A stretch of 64,000 nucleotides of DNA from Shinisaurus crocodilurus (GCA_021292165.1 CM037877.1:203526715-203590714), one strand, 5' to 3'; shown: positions 46,501 through 57,534, counted from the stretch's first letter. A program made the numbers and translations. Notes: generated by a model not told the origin, from the letters alone.

Positions 46501-46878
46501 GCAGAGAGAGAGTGCATTATGGGACACAATGGAGAGAAAAAAGTATCAGCGGAGAAGGCTTAGCAAGAAAACACCATATTAAAACTGTAACAAAAATAGT
46601 TTTCCACAGTTAACCCTCATTTTCATATGTACAGCCTGCGACGACACGGCCCTTTTCACTTTAGGACCACGCGCACAAACCCTTCTCAGGCCAAGCATCA
46701 GCACTTAAAAACCTGAGTGGAGGGTCAAATGAAACCTTTCCCCTACTAATGAGGGAAAAGATTAATGCTGGTTATTAAGGATCTAGCTTAATTTTATGAT
46801 GCTGAGGATACAAAGGTGTGTGTGTAGATTTAAAAGTAAAGCAGAAAGCAGCAAAAGTAAAAGTAAATAACGCCAAGC
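43572..46878. other. Long mostly unannotated stretch
   Basis: No gene was recognised. Fragments: 44574-44625 resembles a hAT end ('cagggctgcacaacctgtgc'); 44957-45030 pairs a MITE core ('ggctggggcatgctgagagt') with 'catgcataggattgcaccct'; GA-rich tracts lie at 46390-46420. The minus-strand frame 43804-44028 gave no confident family match. Confidence 0.35.
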
Positions 46879-47269
46879 TGATACGTCGGATTTCGGTAGT
46901 TAACAAAATAAAAATAAGTTTATTTTAATTCTCAAAATCTTAGTTCCAGAAAATAAACCTGCCTACACCAAACACTTTGTAACTAACCTAACTCCCAAAC
47001 TCCCAATTCTCCCCACACACTACAAACCCTCTCCCATATCACACTAACTCCAACCACCTAAAACTCTCTAACCCAACTCCACACTCCCATAACACTCAAC
47101 TCACTTAAACCCACCACCTCTGACATCACTCAAACATTCCTTATATACTCCTCCCCCACCCTTTCTAAGACATCACAAACCACACCCACTCAGTTCAACA
47201 TTCTAGACACTCTAAACATACTAATGCAGACATACACCAGGGAACTGAATTGTGGGGTTACGCCACACA
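46879..47269 (-). mobile_element. Probable solo LTR with a G-free strand
   Basis: On the minus strand it begins TGTGTGGCGTAACCCC, has a TATA-like GGAGTATATAAGGAATG (window about 47140-47156), a polyadenylation signal AATAAA near the end, and finishes GACGTATCA: TG...CA termini. 46980-47121 contains no G on the plus strand. The flanks share ACGCCA nearby (46870-46875 and 47260-47265), so the exact boundary is uncertain. Confidence 0.55.
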
Positions 47270-48004
47270 GCCCCCTTGAATTACAAATATAAAAAGTGGC
47301 CTTCAGAGTGATTATTTGAGGTGTGCAGCCCTAGTGTAGTGGTGGTACCATCTGCTCATCCACAGAGGGGCTTGCCTAATATCACACAAGGAATCGATGG
47401 ATGCGGAGAGTTTGCTTTAAAGTACAGAATAACATCAGAGCTTTTCTACACAAGGCTATTAATCACTGTGTCTACTTCCGGTTTTTAACCTGCCGTGGCC
47501 ATTATTCTCCTATCATGGGCATACAGAAGTGTGGCAGGATGGCTCCATGACAGTCAGAAAGGTAGTTAAGGTGATGTGTAAGCAAGCAGCCCAATTCCTG
47601 TCTCTGGTCTGCTTTTGCCATATGTCCCTCCATTTGCCATTTGCCCTAGTTTGGTCCCCCGAGAGTAGCCACCGTGTTGCATCTGACAGAAGAAGCCATT
47701 TCTGTGTTGACTGTCACCAATGGGCCAGCACTGTATCTCAAGTGGCTGCCTCACTGGAACTCCATGAGCCCATACGACAACCCAGCTTTCTCACACTGGG
47801 GTAGATTAGTTGTCTGTATCATCCTCTTAGGTGATAAGGAGAATTTGCACATGATGAAGTGCAGATGTGGGGTGAAATAGCCAAATGTAATACCTCATGA
47901 TTTGCAGCATCGCATAAATGCAGTGGTCCTTGTGCCTTGGCACTAGAGATCAAGGCATAAGATTAGAGAGCAAGAAAACCCTAAGACAGGCAGAAACTCT
48001 GGGA
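47270..48004. other. Unannotated stretch
   Basis: 47330-47420 has MIR-like wording ('ccacagaggggcttgcctaat'). No gene recognised. Confidence 0.3.
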
Positions 48005-48380
48005 GCTGGATTCAGAGTAAGGGACAGAGTGATCCTATGGCCCCCTAGACAGTGTCTAGGGGGCCATAGGATTCTTGGGATTCCCAGCTCCAAGGTCGAA
48101 AAAGAACTCCAACCTCGGAGCTGGGGATCCGCATTCGGATCCCCCTCCCCCCCACAGCCAGTGAGGCAAGAACCATGCGAGCTGCTTTTCTGAGGTCATA
48201 ATAGCAACCTCAGAGGGGGGTAAAGGGGGTGTTTTAGGGGTCAGCCATCTAGCTGCCTTGCAGGACGGGAGGAGCGGGGAGGCGGAGATCATCTCCACCA
48301 CTTCCCCTGGTCTGCAGAGAATGCCCGCAATCCTCCGAGTTTGGAGGCTTACGGGTATCCCAATTGGATTGCGCCCTTAG
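48005..48380 (-). mobile_element. Hairpin-ended DNA element, copy 2
   Basis: The plus-strand left side has a perfect hairpin: 19-bp arms (48032-48050 and 48054-48072) with loop AGT. The body follows in reverse order relative to copies at 22956 and 55401, ending GGATTGCGCCCTTAGTC. It contains 'ggagctggggatccgcattc' and the complement of the 'agaggattgcgggcat' block. No coding capacity. Confidence 0.7.
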
Positions 48381-48405
48381 TCATGCTTTATATAGCAATC
48401 CTCAG

Positions 48406-48505
48406 TGGAGGCTGGTGGCTCAATGTCAGCGGGGCACTGTGTAGCTACTCGGGGTTGTAGTCTGAACTTTAAGGAGCTAGCCATGGTGCTGAACCTATTT
48501 TGGGG
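48406..48505 (+). mobile_element. hAT-type fold-back MITE, left half
   Basis: It begins CAGTGGAGGCTGGTGGCTC, matching the ends of 3192-3384, and continues 'gggcactgtgtagctactcg..ggagctagccatggtgctgaacc'. The second arm is missing or replaced by a 'gggaatgctgggggttgcag' fragment. Confidence 0.6.
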
Positions 48506-49767
48506 ATAGGGAATGCTGGGGGTTGCAGGACTTTTTCCTGTCTAAATCTGCCTAGGATTGTGCCCTGAATATCCTTTCCCACTTTTGTGAGACAGAGCAG
48601 TGCTCCCGCGGTCCCCTCCCTGGCTATGACTCTGCAGAGCTCTCTGCCTGCCTGCATTTGGGGTTCTGCTCCATGATTTTGCTGACGATGTAGATCAGCA
48701 CTTACAAGTCTATGAATCCAGCCTCAGTGTCCTTTGTCCAAGCACCCGAAATGCAGGCTTTTAGAAATGAATGCTGCAAGTTGATGATCCCCAAGCCTCA
48801 GCTAATGAATCTGTCATGATGTGGGGCTTATGAATCCAGCCAAATCAAAAGAGCTGTTGGGAATAAAATGCCTAATAAAGTTTGATGAATGCACTTTTTA
48901 AAAAAATAGAATATTTCCCCTAGCTTCTTCCTCTATTACTAAGGACTTTCTTGGAATGCCACAAGACAAGCTTTTTATGTAAGGGTAGTTTAGCCTAGTC
49001 TTGTTTGGGATGTTGCTGTCTACCCTGGACCATGACAGAAATGATGTCGAGTGTTTATCCCTCAAAAATGCCAGCCACCCTCTAAATTTCTGGCCATTTC
49101 AAAAACATTTTTCATCAGCTGGTGCAGTAGGTATATCCTGCCCCCCCCCCCCGCCAATATCCAGGGGTTTCCGTAATAGTTCCATATCTTTACATTTCAT
49201 AAGGCAGATTTCAGTGGCTCTCAGCATTATACCTGAAAGCCATTTCTGGTATTAGAAACGGACTGTGAGAAATATGAGTCTGTCAGCTGACAAACACGAT
49301 CTAGATGGCTGAAGTCTGCAAAGATGAATGTGGCTCTGGCAACTTCTTAATAACATTTATGCAAATGCAGGCTCATCCCGCCCCTGCCATAGGCCACAGA
49401 GAGCCTCTTGCTGGTAGAACATATCCTTAAATGTGAGGCAGGGAAGAGGAAGGCTTGGACCCAGCTGGATTAAAGGGCAGGCTCTGTGGCAAGCTAAACT
49501 GTGAGACAGGGTGCCACTGCCAAGATCATTTTCTGGCAGGGCTCTTGCATCTTCGAGATCAGGGTGACCAGCAGAAATCCATCAAGTGAATGTAGACACA
49601 GTGATGGAAAAAAGCTTCACCTGCAGAAATTCTGTTTGTCACCATTTGCAATGCTCTGGGGGAAAAAAAAACCAAACTCTAACATCTGTCTCTACTAGAT
49701 TTAGAAACATTTGTGTGTATACCCTATAGTCGTCAATCTTTTTTGAATACCTATTCAGATATATTTT
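48506..49767. other. Unannotated; candidate conserved block
   Basis: 49200-49380 is unique and repeat-free ('cagctgacaaacacgatcta', 'ttaataacatttatgcaaat') with conserved-element texture. A C12 tract lies at 49141-49152. No gene recognised. Confidence 0.3.
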
Positions 49768-49986
49768 ATTTATTTATTTATTATATTTATACCCCGCCTT
49801 TTTTCCTGCAAGGAACCCAAGGCGGCTTACATAATCCTCCTCCTCCTCCTCCTCTCCATTTTATCCTCACAACAGCCCTGTGAGGTAGGTTAGGCTGAGA
49901 GTCCGTGACTGGCCCAAAGTCACCCAGTGAGTTTCATGGCCGAGCGGGGATTTGAACCCGGATCTCCCGAGTCCCAGTCCAACACT
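49768..49986 (-). mobile_element. ACA/Sauria-type SINE, 5'-truncated
   Basis: Read on the minus strand it has 'ggactgggactcgggagatc', the B-box-like GGGTTCAAATCC, 'gaaactcactgggtgacttt' and a tail 'gccgccttgggttccttgca' with TAAA repeats. The tRNA A-box end is lost. A small perfect hairpin (AACACTCATAT, 11-bp arms, 7-base loop) lies at the truncated end, 49981-50009. Confidence 0.88.
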
Positions 49987-51270
49987 CATATAGTTAAGAT
50001 ATGAGTGTTGAATTTTTGCTAATGTTATCATTCATGGACTGACATTTTTGGTTCTTTGTGTGTGCATTATATTTGCAAATTAAACATAAAAGCTTCAATT
50101 TTTTAAAAAGAGTTTGCTAGTCACTACTTGTAATGTTCTGGAAACCCCTGCTTTAACATCTGCCTCTACTAGCATCAGAGATATAAATTCCCGACATTGT
50201 TCTGTTAAAAACTTCTTGAGATCAGTGGGGCCACCCAGGCATGCTCAGCTCCACCTCCCTGGGTAGCATTCTACTTGCACATAAAATGGGCATGCCACAA
50301 ATGGGAAGGTTCAGTCTGCTGAGCTTGGCATTCCAAACCATCTTTTCTGCAAATAGATGCCGGATCAGACTGAGTTTCCATGCTCCTTCAATGGCTCAGT
50401 GAGGAGCTGCGGAAGAGCTGCATGCTATTGAGCGGGTCTCTTTAGACACCAGGCGCGGTTCATGGCTGGTTGAGTCTGCTTTGCTCTTTGCAGTCAAAGC
50501 CAAGCAGAGCGAGCGAGCAGAACCAGGAACGAAGCGCAGCTGGCGGCAATCAATAAAATCAATAGATACATCAACAACACACAAATAAACAAAGGCACGT
50601 GCAACAGAGAAACTGAGAGAGAGAACAGGGAGGAGAGGAAAGAGAATTACAGAGGCAGGAAATACATCTAAACCGTTTGGTTGGCGAATGTCAGCAGGGG
50701 CTTTGGGTATAGGGATCAGAGAAGTCTCACCCTTGGGGAAATCTGTACAATGCTTGATTACTTGACATGCATGTTAAGTACTGTTTTAGTTGGACTGCAG
50801 ATAGTGTGTGTGGCCAAGAAAGCTTTGAATAGGCCTGTTTCCACTGCCTGATTCTGTTTGGACTGAAGAACGATTGTGTTTGCAAGTATTTCTTGGAGCA
50901 TCTGTGCTGAGCACCCAGCCTGCTATTAGTAGTGTGTATTTAACCCTAGCTCCCCAGCCCTGGAGAGTACACCTATGCTCATTTCCAAGTAAGTATTTAC
51001 TGTGTGGGCTAAAACAGACATTACTTTAAATGTGTGTCTAGCAGCTATATCTTTTCATCATTTTTACTCTAGAGTAGGTGTAGGGCTCCTGATCCAGAGT
51101 GGGACCCCGGCGTAGGAGGGGGGGCTTTTAAGATCCATATTGGCCCTCTGTCTGTCAGTCAAATAAGGCCTGGGAGCCCTATCTATCAGACCCCTTAAGG
51201 GTATACAAAGTGGGCTGTGATACATCTACTACAACACACACATCCTTCAGTCGTCATCTTCATGCCCAGA
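49987..51270. other. Unannotated stretch
   Basis: No gene or named repeat recognised. Confidence 0.35.
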
Positions 51271-51450
51271 ATATTTCAGAACATAAGAAGCCGCTTTGTA
51301 TCAAGTGAAATCATTGGACCATCTAGCTCCATTCTCCTGGAATTCAGACAGAGGTATTTCCCAGCCCTACCTGGAGATGTCATGGATTGAAGTTGGATCT
51401 TTTGCATGTAAATTATGTACTCTACCACAAAGCTATGGTCCTTTCTCTTA
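51271..51450 (-). mobile_element. tRNA-derived SINE, same family as 18266
   Basis: The minus strand reads 'aaaggaccatagctttgtgg' at the head, 'ccatgacatctccaggtagg' in the middle and 'cttcttatgttct' at the tail. More diverged than the copy at 18266. Confidence 0.75.
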
Positions 51451-51796
51451 TGATGACTTGTCAGAGCTTCAGGGGGAAAAATAAATCATTTTTTTCTACT
51501 ATTAGGGCCAAAATGAGGTAATCTGAGGAATTAGTGGGATGGGATATTTGGCTATCTAACTTTTTAAGTTTCATGACACTGTTCCCTGGCAAGTATATCT
51601 GTGCATTTGTGAACAGATATTTATTGTATGTACATATGACACTGTGGTGTGTTCACAAGCAATACTTTATATATATGCAAAAACTATAATGCACGATGAG
51701 GCTGTGTATTTTAAATTTTCCAGGTTTGGGTAATTTTCAATTATTTCTCTGCAGCTCCACGGATGCTCCTTACTTCCCTGAGGCAAGCTTTATAAC
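51451..51796. other. Unannotated stretch
   Basis: AT-rich; no gene recognised. Confidence 0.3.
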
Positions 51797-52390
51797 AGGC
51801 GTGTTGAACCTCTTTCAGCCCAAGGTATGAATTTCAGAGAAATCTTAGGGTGGGTGGGGTCACATTCCAGGGATGGATGGAGCCAAAGACAATGGGGTGG
51901 GGCCAGAATACCAAAAAGACCAGCAAATGTTAGCTTAAAACTATTACTGCCAATAACAGCTTAGGAGAGGCATTTTGACCTTTTAGTATGGGGGAAAGAC
52001 ACACACAAACACTAGGACACCACCAACCACCCGGCAGTCAGGTTAAAGGGGAAGGGCTAGCCCAAGAAATTTTGCCGCTGAGGCGAAGAACAAGGTGGTG
52101 CTGCCTCCTATTGCATGTACAGTAGCCTACTGGATTGGCCGATGAATCTGCCTTCTACACTGATGATAGGACAGCATCTTTCCCTGCATCTGAAGGGAAG
52201 GCTGCATGGCATACGGGTCTCTCCTCCGGCACATTGCAACCACCTCCTAGCATCTGCTGCCTGAAGCGACAGCTTCACTCTGCCTAATGGTAAGGCTGGC
52301 CCTGGAAGGGGAATCCTGGGGTGCCAGATTGGGACCCCAGGCAGGCCAGATTTGGCCCTTAGGCCTGTGGTTTTGCACTCCTACTCAATA
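51797..52390. mobile_element. Outer hAT remnant containing a second hAT
   Basis: The left end 'caggcgtgttgaacctcttt' and the right end 'ctgtggttttgcactcctac' are weakly inverted relatives of the widespread CAGGGGTG.. hAT terminus. The segment includes a complete inner element at 52052-52304. Confidence 0.45.
52052..52304 (-). mobile_element. hAT MITE, inverted copy of 56984-57237
   Basis: It ends CTCTGCCTAATGGTAAGG..CCCTG, the inverse of the CAGGGCTGGCCCTACCATTA start at 56984. Both copies share 'gtacagtagcctactgga' and 'acctcctagcatctgctgcc' (in opposite orientation). Flanks AAAGGGGA/GAAGGGGA match at 7 of 8 positions. Confidence 0.8.
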
Positions 52391-53834
52391 GTGTTTGTTT
52401 TCTTGGGAGGAAAGAGTATTGGAGACTTAGGTAGTATCTGCTGACTTACAAATACAAATGTTGAGCAAGCATGTACTATCAAAAATTATCACGGTAGCCC
52501 CTCAGAAAGAGATATGTGTCGACTGACCATGACAAGGAATAAACAAATAACTAACAGTGAAAAAACATGTTGTGATAATCAACATGAGATATGGTACGTA
52601 GTAGTAACAACTAATAATGAAGACACCAGAATGCTGCAAAATATATAATGTGCCAAAATATATAATATAAACAAACACAGCCAATCAACATTTGATGAAA
52701 AATATAACACAAAAAGTAGGCAGGTCAGTAACAATAAGTAAAACTACAGTAAACAAAGTATAAGCAAAGGCAAAATGAGAGAGGGGAAGTGAAAAACAAT
52801 CTGAATGTAATGATTAACAGGTAACAAAATCAAAGCAAGGCTGACGATAAAGACAAGAAGGACAAACAATGTTGGCAAGTAATAACAGTAGATAAAACTA
52901 CTATAAGCAGACTGTTATACAGGAATCCGGATTGTAAAGCCTGTTTCGTCATATGTGACTTCATCAGAACAAGTCTTCTTAAGGTCTGTAAACAATTATA
53001 AATACATTAATTAACTAACTACCAAACTCAAGAATGGAACACAAATATTTGACATGTAAGCTTCCATCTATGAAACATTATACAAATGACAAACACTCAC
53101 CCCTGCTTACGAGCAATTACCGAGGAGGTACAAAATAACATGGTTTCCATCTATAAAACTTATAGTTTGGACTGCACCCGTAGCAGAAAGTTCTGTCAGT
53201 ATAAAAATATCAACAGTTAAGTATATTACAAGTAATTATAACAATGTAGAAAGTGAAAGAAACCCAAACCAGTTTACCCGGACTGAAAAATCCTTTGTTC
53301 ATAAGCAATAGAGAATCTCTCTAAACCACTTTTCAAATTGTATACATAACCACAAGCATGTGGAACATATGTAATGGAGCATTAAGTTGCAGGGGAGTCT
53401 GTCCTGCAACAGCTGTACCAATGTCTGTAACTTCAGTAAATTCCCAGTCTAGATAATGGCTCACAGTGACCCTAGATTTACTGCACAGTTTTATTAATAG
53501 TAGGAGGTGATTGTTAACAAGAGGGAGCTTGGCCTATGTGTACAGTAATGCGTAACACAGGGGCATCACATATAGTCTGGCTATAGTTTGACCAATAAAA
53601 TGTGACATATGTGTACATTGTGAGCAGTCTCTAATGCACAGGCTGTATTGCAAAATGGGGGTTAATTTATGTCAGGCTAAACAGTCACAGGCAAAGACTG
53701 TAAGGACTCGATAAACAGATCCACTAATGGGCATTCCTTGCTTTCATGGTCTGGTATGCACATCCAAATCTGCATCCACAGCATCATATGAGAAATCTTT
53801 CCCCTCATGGGCATTTCCCCTCTACCCTTGTAGC
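52391..53834. other. AT-rich, A-biased stretch of possible retroelement origin
   Basis: The plus strand is A-rich and C/G-poor from 52500 to 53300, as in reverse-oriented retroelement 5' or internal regions. A hammerhead-like minus-strand motif is annotated at 52936-52970. No domain or gene was recognised. Confidence 0.35.
52936..52970 (-). ncRNA. Hammerhead-ribozyme-like core motif
   Basis: On the minus strand TCTGATGA is followed by a short self-complementary GTCA..TGAC stem and CGAAACAGGC. CTGATGA-stem-GAAAC is the conserved core of hammerhead ribozymes, which are known from Penelope-like and other retroelements. The extra A before the stem and an unverified stem I/III make activity doubtful. 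It may instead be a conserved retroelement end that only resembles the core. Confidence 0.3.
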
Positions 53835-54588
53835 TGTCAGGCAGGGCTCCCTCGAAACACCAGCAACCAAGCAAGCATTTGTTAGAGAAACAGTGAACTC
53901 CTTTATTACAGCAGGACACCAACACAAGGACCCCACAAGAGTCCATGAATGAGAGTCTTTAGTGAGCCCAAGTTCAAATAAACTCAGATAATCCAAACAG
54001 GAGTCAGAAATAGGGTCTTAAAGGTCAGTGATATATTCCAAGACATGGTCCAAAAGGCATGGGATTCGAGGCTTGCAAGAGTGCAGGGTTCAAGAGTAGT
54101 CCAAGTAAAAGAGTGTCCGGTAAAAGTGACATTGTACCCACAAACCTCTTTTGTCTCTGTGCCAGCTTTTATGCGGAGGTGGGGTGACTAGAGTGCTTTG
54201 CCTGTCAATTGAGCCCTACGGGAAATCTTAGCCTGGAGCCAAGAATTCCATCTCACCAGATGTTTTTCTTTGTGCCTTTTCAGCTGTTGACATTGCTAGG
54301 GAGACAGCCTTCAGCATGCATGCTCGCTCCTCAACTGAGTCTGCCTCTTGACTGCTTATTAAAAAATGTTCCTCAGGCTGCAAGGACTTGGGTGCTTTCC
54401 CCAAGGCTGGCTTTGGCTGTAGTTGAGAAGTTGTCAATTCCCCTTGACTGCACTCCTCTGTGAAACCAGGCAGAGATGAATTTCCAGCACCCTGACATTC
54501 CATACCCTGACTAGGCCCTAAATCAGATTCTTCTATCTCTGAATCAGATTCTTCCCCTGAGACCGGGGCATCAGGGGGAGGCATGACA
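53835..54588 (-). mobile_element. Solo LTR (754 bp)
   Basis: On the minus strand it starts TGTCATGCCTCCCCCTGATG and ends CCCTGCCTGACA. AATAAA lies ~70 bases before the end ('gctgtaataaaggagttcac'). The flanks GTAGC (53830-53834) and GCAGC (54589-54593) match at 4 of 5, as expected for an old 5-bp duplication. A 149-residue minus frame (54228-54677) overlaps the 5' part; its acidic run is an LTR by-product and not a host gene. No second LTR or internal genes were found. Confidence 0.8.
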
Positions 54589-54593
54589 GCAGC

Positions 54594-55400
54594 ATTATTG
54601 ATGAACAATGCTCCACTCAAGTTGAACCAAGTACATGAACATAGTTCCCTTTTGCAAACTCTGCTGATCTGCTCCATTCTGGAAACAAGTGTTCCTGCTC
54701 ATTTCTGGTTGCTTCATGATCTTTGCTAGCAGTGGGTCCTACTGGCATTCAGGCAGCGTAGAATACTGCCCATTATATTGAATCTCAGTATAAACTTGTA
54801 TCTATAATTCTATACAAAAGTTCATACATTGCAATCTATTCAATAGTAGGTCAAGCAATTAAGATTTAATCTCAGATAAAAATAACACATACGATCGACT
54901 AGTGTGGGTAAGACTGAAGGCTGTACCAGAATGCAGACTATACAGATGTGCCAGTTTTTCCTTTCCTGTGCCAAATTTGATGGAAACAAAACTTAAGCAT
55001 GGCTTGTTATTTATCCTAACAGTTTGTATCCCAAACTAGCAAATATTTGATACTTCAGGAGTCAACTGCTGAAGCTGCCAGTACTCAGTTGAAATGAAGG
55101 TCAATGGAGCTTTGGAATCTGGATCTTCCATAATACTAGTGGGAATTGGACTTGTTCTTTTAAAAGCTGTTTTGGCTTTTGTTATATTGCTGTAAAGGGC
55201 TATATTATATTCTATATTTGAGATTTCCCTGGAAGATAGGAAGTGTTTAAAGATGGCTTTTCCTTTTAACAATGTGTGGGAGTTTTTTGTTTTGTTTTGT
55301 TTTAAATTAAAAGTGATCTCACATTTGCGAAAAAATACACATTTTCAAGAAGACACTTATATTGAAGCTGTGTGGTAAGGTGCAAATTTAATTTTACATT
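54594..55400. other. Unannotated stretch
   Basis: No gene or named repeat recognised. Confidence 0.3.
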
Positions 55401-56268
55401 TAGGGTGCAGTCCAATTGGGATGCCTGTAAGGCTCTGAACTCAGAGGATTATGGACATCCTATGGAGGGCGGGAGGATTGTGGAGGTGAAGGTTGCCTCC
55501 GTGCTCCTCCCACCCTGCAAAGCACTTGACAGCTGATTTCAGCCGTCTAAGTGCGGCACGTCACAGAAGGAGGGAAGGAGGCTGAGGCGCCAGCAGGATA
55601 CCTTGTATCTTGCTGGTGCTGGTTTCCTCCCCTCCCCTGGAATGCTCCCCAAACCCCTTCTCCAAGGTTGCTCTTACAACCTCGGAGATGCAGGCTGGTG
55701 TGGTTCTTTCTGTGCTGGCTGTGGAGGGAGGGGGATCTGAGCGCGGATCCCCAGCTACGAGGTTGGAGTGATTTTCTGAGCTTGCAGCTGGGAATATGAA
55801 AAATCCTATGGCCGTCTAGACTAGGGATATGTGAGGATTTTGTTTCGTGTGTGGAAGTCCAGTGAACTCACTGGGCTTGACCCCCTGAACTCCATCCCAC
55901 CTACCTGCTTCCCTGGCTTGACTCGCGTTCTCCTGAGCCGAGCTGGGGAAGCGACTTCCAGGTTCCCGGCAGAGCGCTTTTTATGTGGAAAATGGCGTAA
56001 GATACATTAAAAAGGACGTCAATTTGCACAAGTTACGCAAATCACAGCCGCTTTTCACATATCTTACACCATTTTCTACATAAAAAGCGCTCTGCTGGGA
56101 AGTGGAACCTGGAAGCCCGACGAGTGGCTCGGCTGGCATTCACTTTTGACCCAGCTTGGCGGGTGCAGCAGCAGCACTTGCCAAGCATCCAGCGAGTCAG
56201 GATGGTGGGAGGATCGCCCACCACTAGTCTAGACACTGTCCAATGGCCACAGGATCACGCCGTTAATA
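55401..56268 (+). mobile_element. Hairpin-ended DNA element, copy 3 (split by a hAT)
   Basis: It starts TTAGGGTGCAGTCCAATTGG and ends GGATCACGCCGTTAA. The body matches copies 1 and 2 in order ('ctcagaggattatggacatc', 'ggatccccagctacgagg'). The terminal hairpin is interrupted at its apex by the hAT element 55821-56226. Without the insert the arms 'tcctatggccgtctagac' and 'gtccaatggccacagga' pair. Confidence 0.7.
55821..56226. mobile_element. Palindromic hAT-type element in a hairpin apex
   Basis: It is flanked by exact GTCTAGAC copies (55813-55820 and 56227-56234), an 8-bp duplication that is itself palindromic. Inside, long inverted arms meet near 56030: 'cagagcgctttttatgtgga' faces 'tacataaaaagcgctctg', and 'gacttccaggttcccgg' faces 'ggaacctggaagcc'. 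No transposase frame. Confidence 0.8.
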
Positions 56269-56940
56269 AATCAAAAGCCAGATCTTTAGTTGATACACAC
56301 ATGTACATCCATTTCTGCTCTGGATTCATGCTTATCTAGACCTCATGCTGATTTTTTTTGGGCAGAAATATGAAATAATCTTCAGCAACTGTCCAAAGAG
56401 GATATAATACAGAGATGAATTTTGATTTTTACTTGCTTGGCTCTGTATCTTCTTCCCAGTTATGGATCTGATCTGATATTTATCAGTACATTAATTAATA
56501 GCCAGCATGATATATTGGTATACAGCTGAAATGTTCTGCCTCTGATCATAGCTCAATTTTGGTTTAAACAAGGAAAAGAGTGCAAATCCTTAATTTATGA
56601 ATAACTTTTGATTGCCGCAAAGTAATTTGTTTGCCGCTTCAGTTTCATTGACTGAGATGATTGACTGTTAGAGGATGACTCCTGGAGGCAACAACTTGCC
56701 AGAGGTAGCTCCATACACCTACGAGGAGCTAGTCACACACCTCGATTCAACACCCTCTGGTTAGGACAGTCTGTGTTACCTGCTCCAGTGATGCCAAAAC
56801 ACCTGGGAGAGCAGATTAGAAAACGCTGTGTTGGTCTGCTGATTTTCTATTAACACTGGTTGCTGTAAGGCCTTTAAGCCAGTGCCTTGGGCTGGCAAGA
56901 GCCATGGAGATCTTAAAAGTCTATGAATACACCTAACATA
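56269..56940. other. Unannotated; possible conserved block
   Basis: 56560-56700 is unique and repeat-free ('ttatgaataacttttgattg', 'gtaatttgtttgccgcttca') with conserved-element texture. No gene recognised. Confidence 0.3.
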
Positions 56941-57352
56941 GGGACCATAGCTCAGTGGTAGAGAACATGCTTTGCATGCAGAACAGGGCTGGCCCTACCA
57001 TTAGGCAGAGTGAAGCTATTGCTTCAGGCAGCAAATGCTAGGAGGTGGTCACAATGTGTTGGAGGTGAGACTTGTGTGCCGTGCAGCCTTCCCTTCACAT
57101 GCAGGGGAGGATGCTGTCCCATCATCAGTGTTGAAGACAGATTCATCTGGCAGTCCAGTAGGCTACTGTACATGGAATAGGAGGCAGCAGCATCTTGTTC
57201 TTCACCTCAGGCAGCAAATTGTCTTGGGCCAGCCCTGCTGCAGAAGCTCCCATGTTCTGTCCCTGGAATTAAAGGATATCGATCAGCTAGACTAGAAAAG
57301 GCCTGAGACCTTGATAGACCAATGAGCTGACTCAAAAAGACAGCTTCATATG
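56941..57352 (+). mobile_element. tRNA-derived SINE split by a hAT MITE
   Basis: The head GGGACCATAGCTCAGTGGTA (56941) breaks after 'tttgcatgcagaa' and resumes at 57238 with 'ctgcagaagctcccatgttc', ending 'gactcaaaaagacagcttca'. The family matches 18266 and 51271. Confidence 0.8.
56984..57237 (+). mobile_element. hAT MITE with 8-bp target duplication
   Basis: The ends CAGGGCTGGCCCTACC and CTTGGGCCAGCCCTG are inverted. Flanks ATGCAGAA (56976-56983) and CTGCAGAA (57238-57245) match at 7 of 8. It is homologous to the inverted copy at 52052-52304. Confidence 0.88.
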
Positions 57353-57439
57353 TCCTGAGGGAAATCACCTAGCATGGCCATGTGTCCCACTCCATAGATG
57401 ACAGTCCTCTAGTTGAAGGATTGTCATAGGACAGTCCTC

Positions 57440-57530
57440 AACATGAAGACTCTTGAACTGTAGGATCCCACAAGGTAATTTCTTGTCCCCAGTGTTATTT
57501 AATATCTATATGAAGCCTTTGAGAGTGGGG
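57440..57530 (+). pseudogene. LINE reverse transcriptase fragment
   Basis: 57465-57522 encodes PQGNFLSPVLFNIYMKPL, the conserved PQG..LSP.LFNIYM block of non-LTR reverse transcriptases (CR1/L2-like). The frame is lost on both sides within tens of codons, and the catalytic YADD region is not present. A dead fragment. Confidence 0.75.
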
Positions 57531-57534
57531 GGAG

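Noticed and set aside
54228..54677. 149-residue minus-strand open frame as a host gene
   Set aside because: It lies mostly inside the solo LTR and crosses its edge.
56941..56983. A tRNA gene
   Set aside because: Only the promoter half is tRNA-like; the downstream sequence is the SINE body shared with 18266 and 51271.
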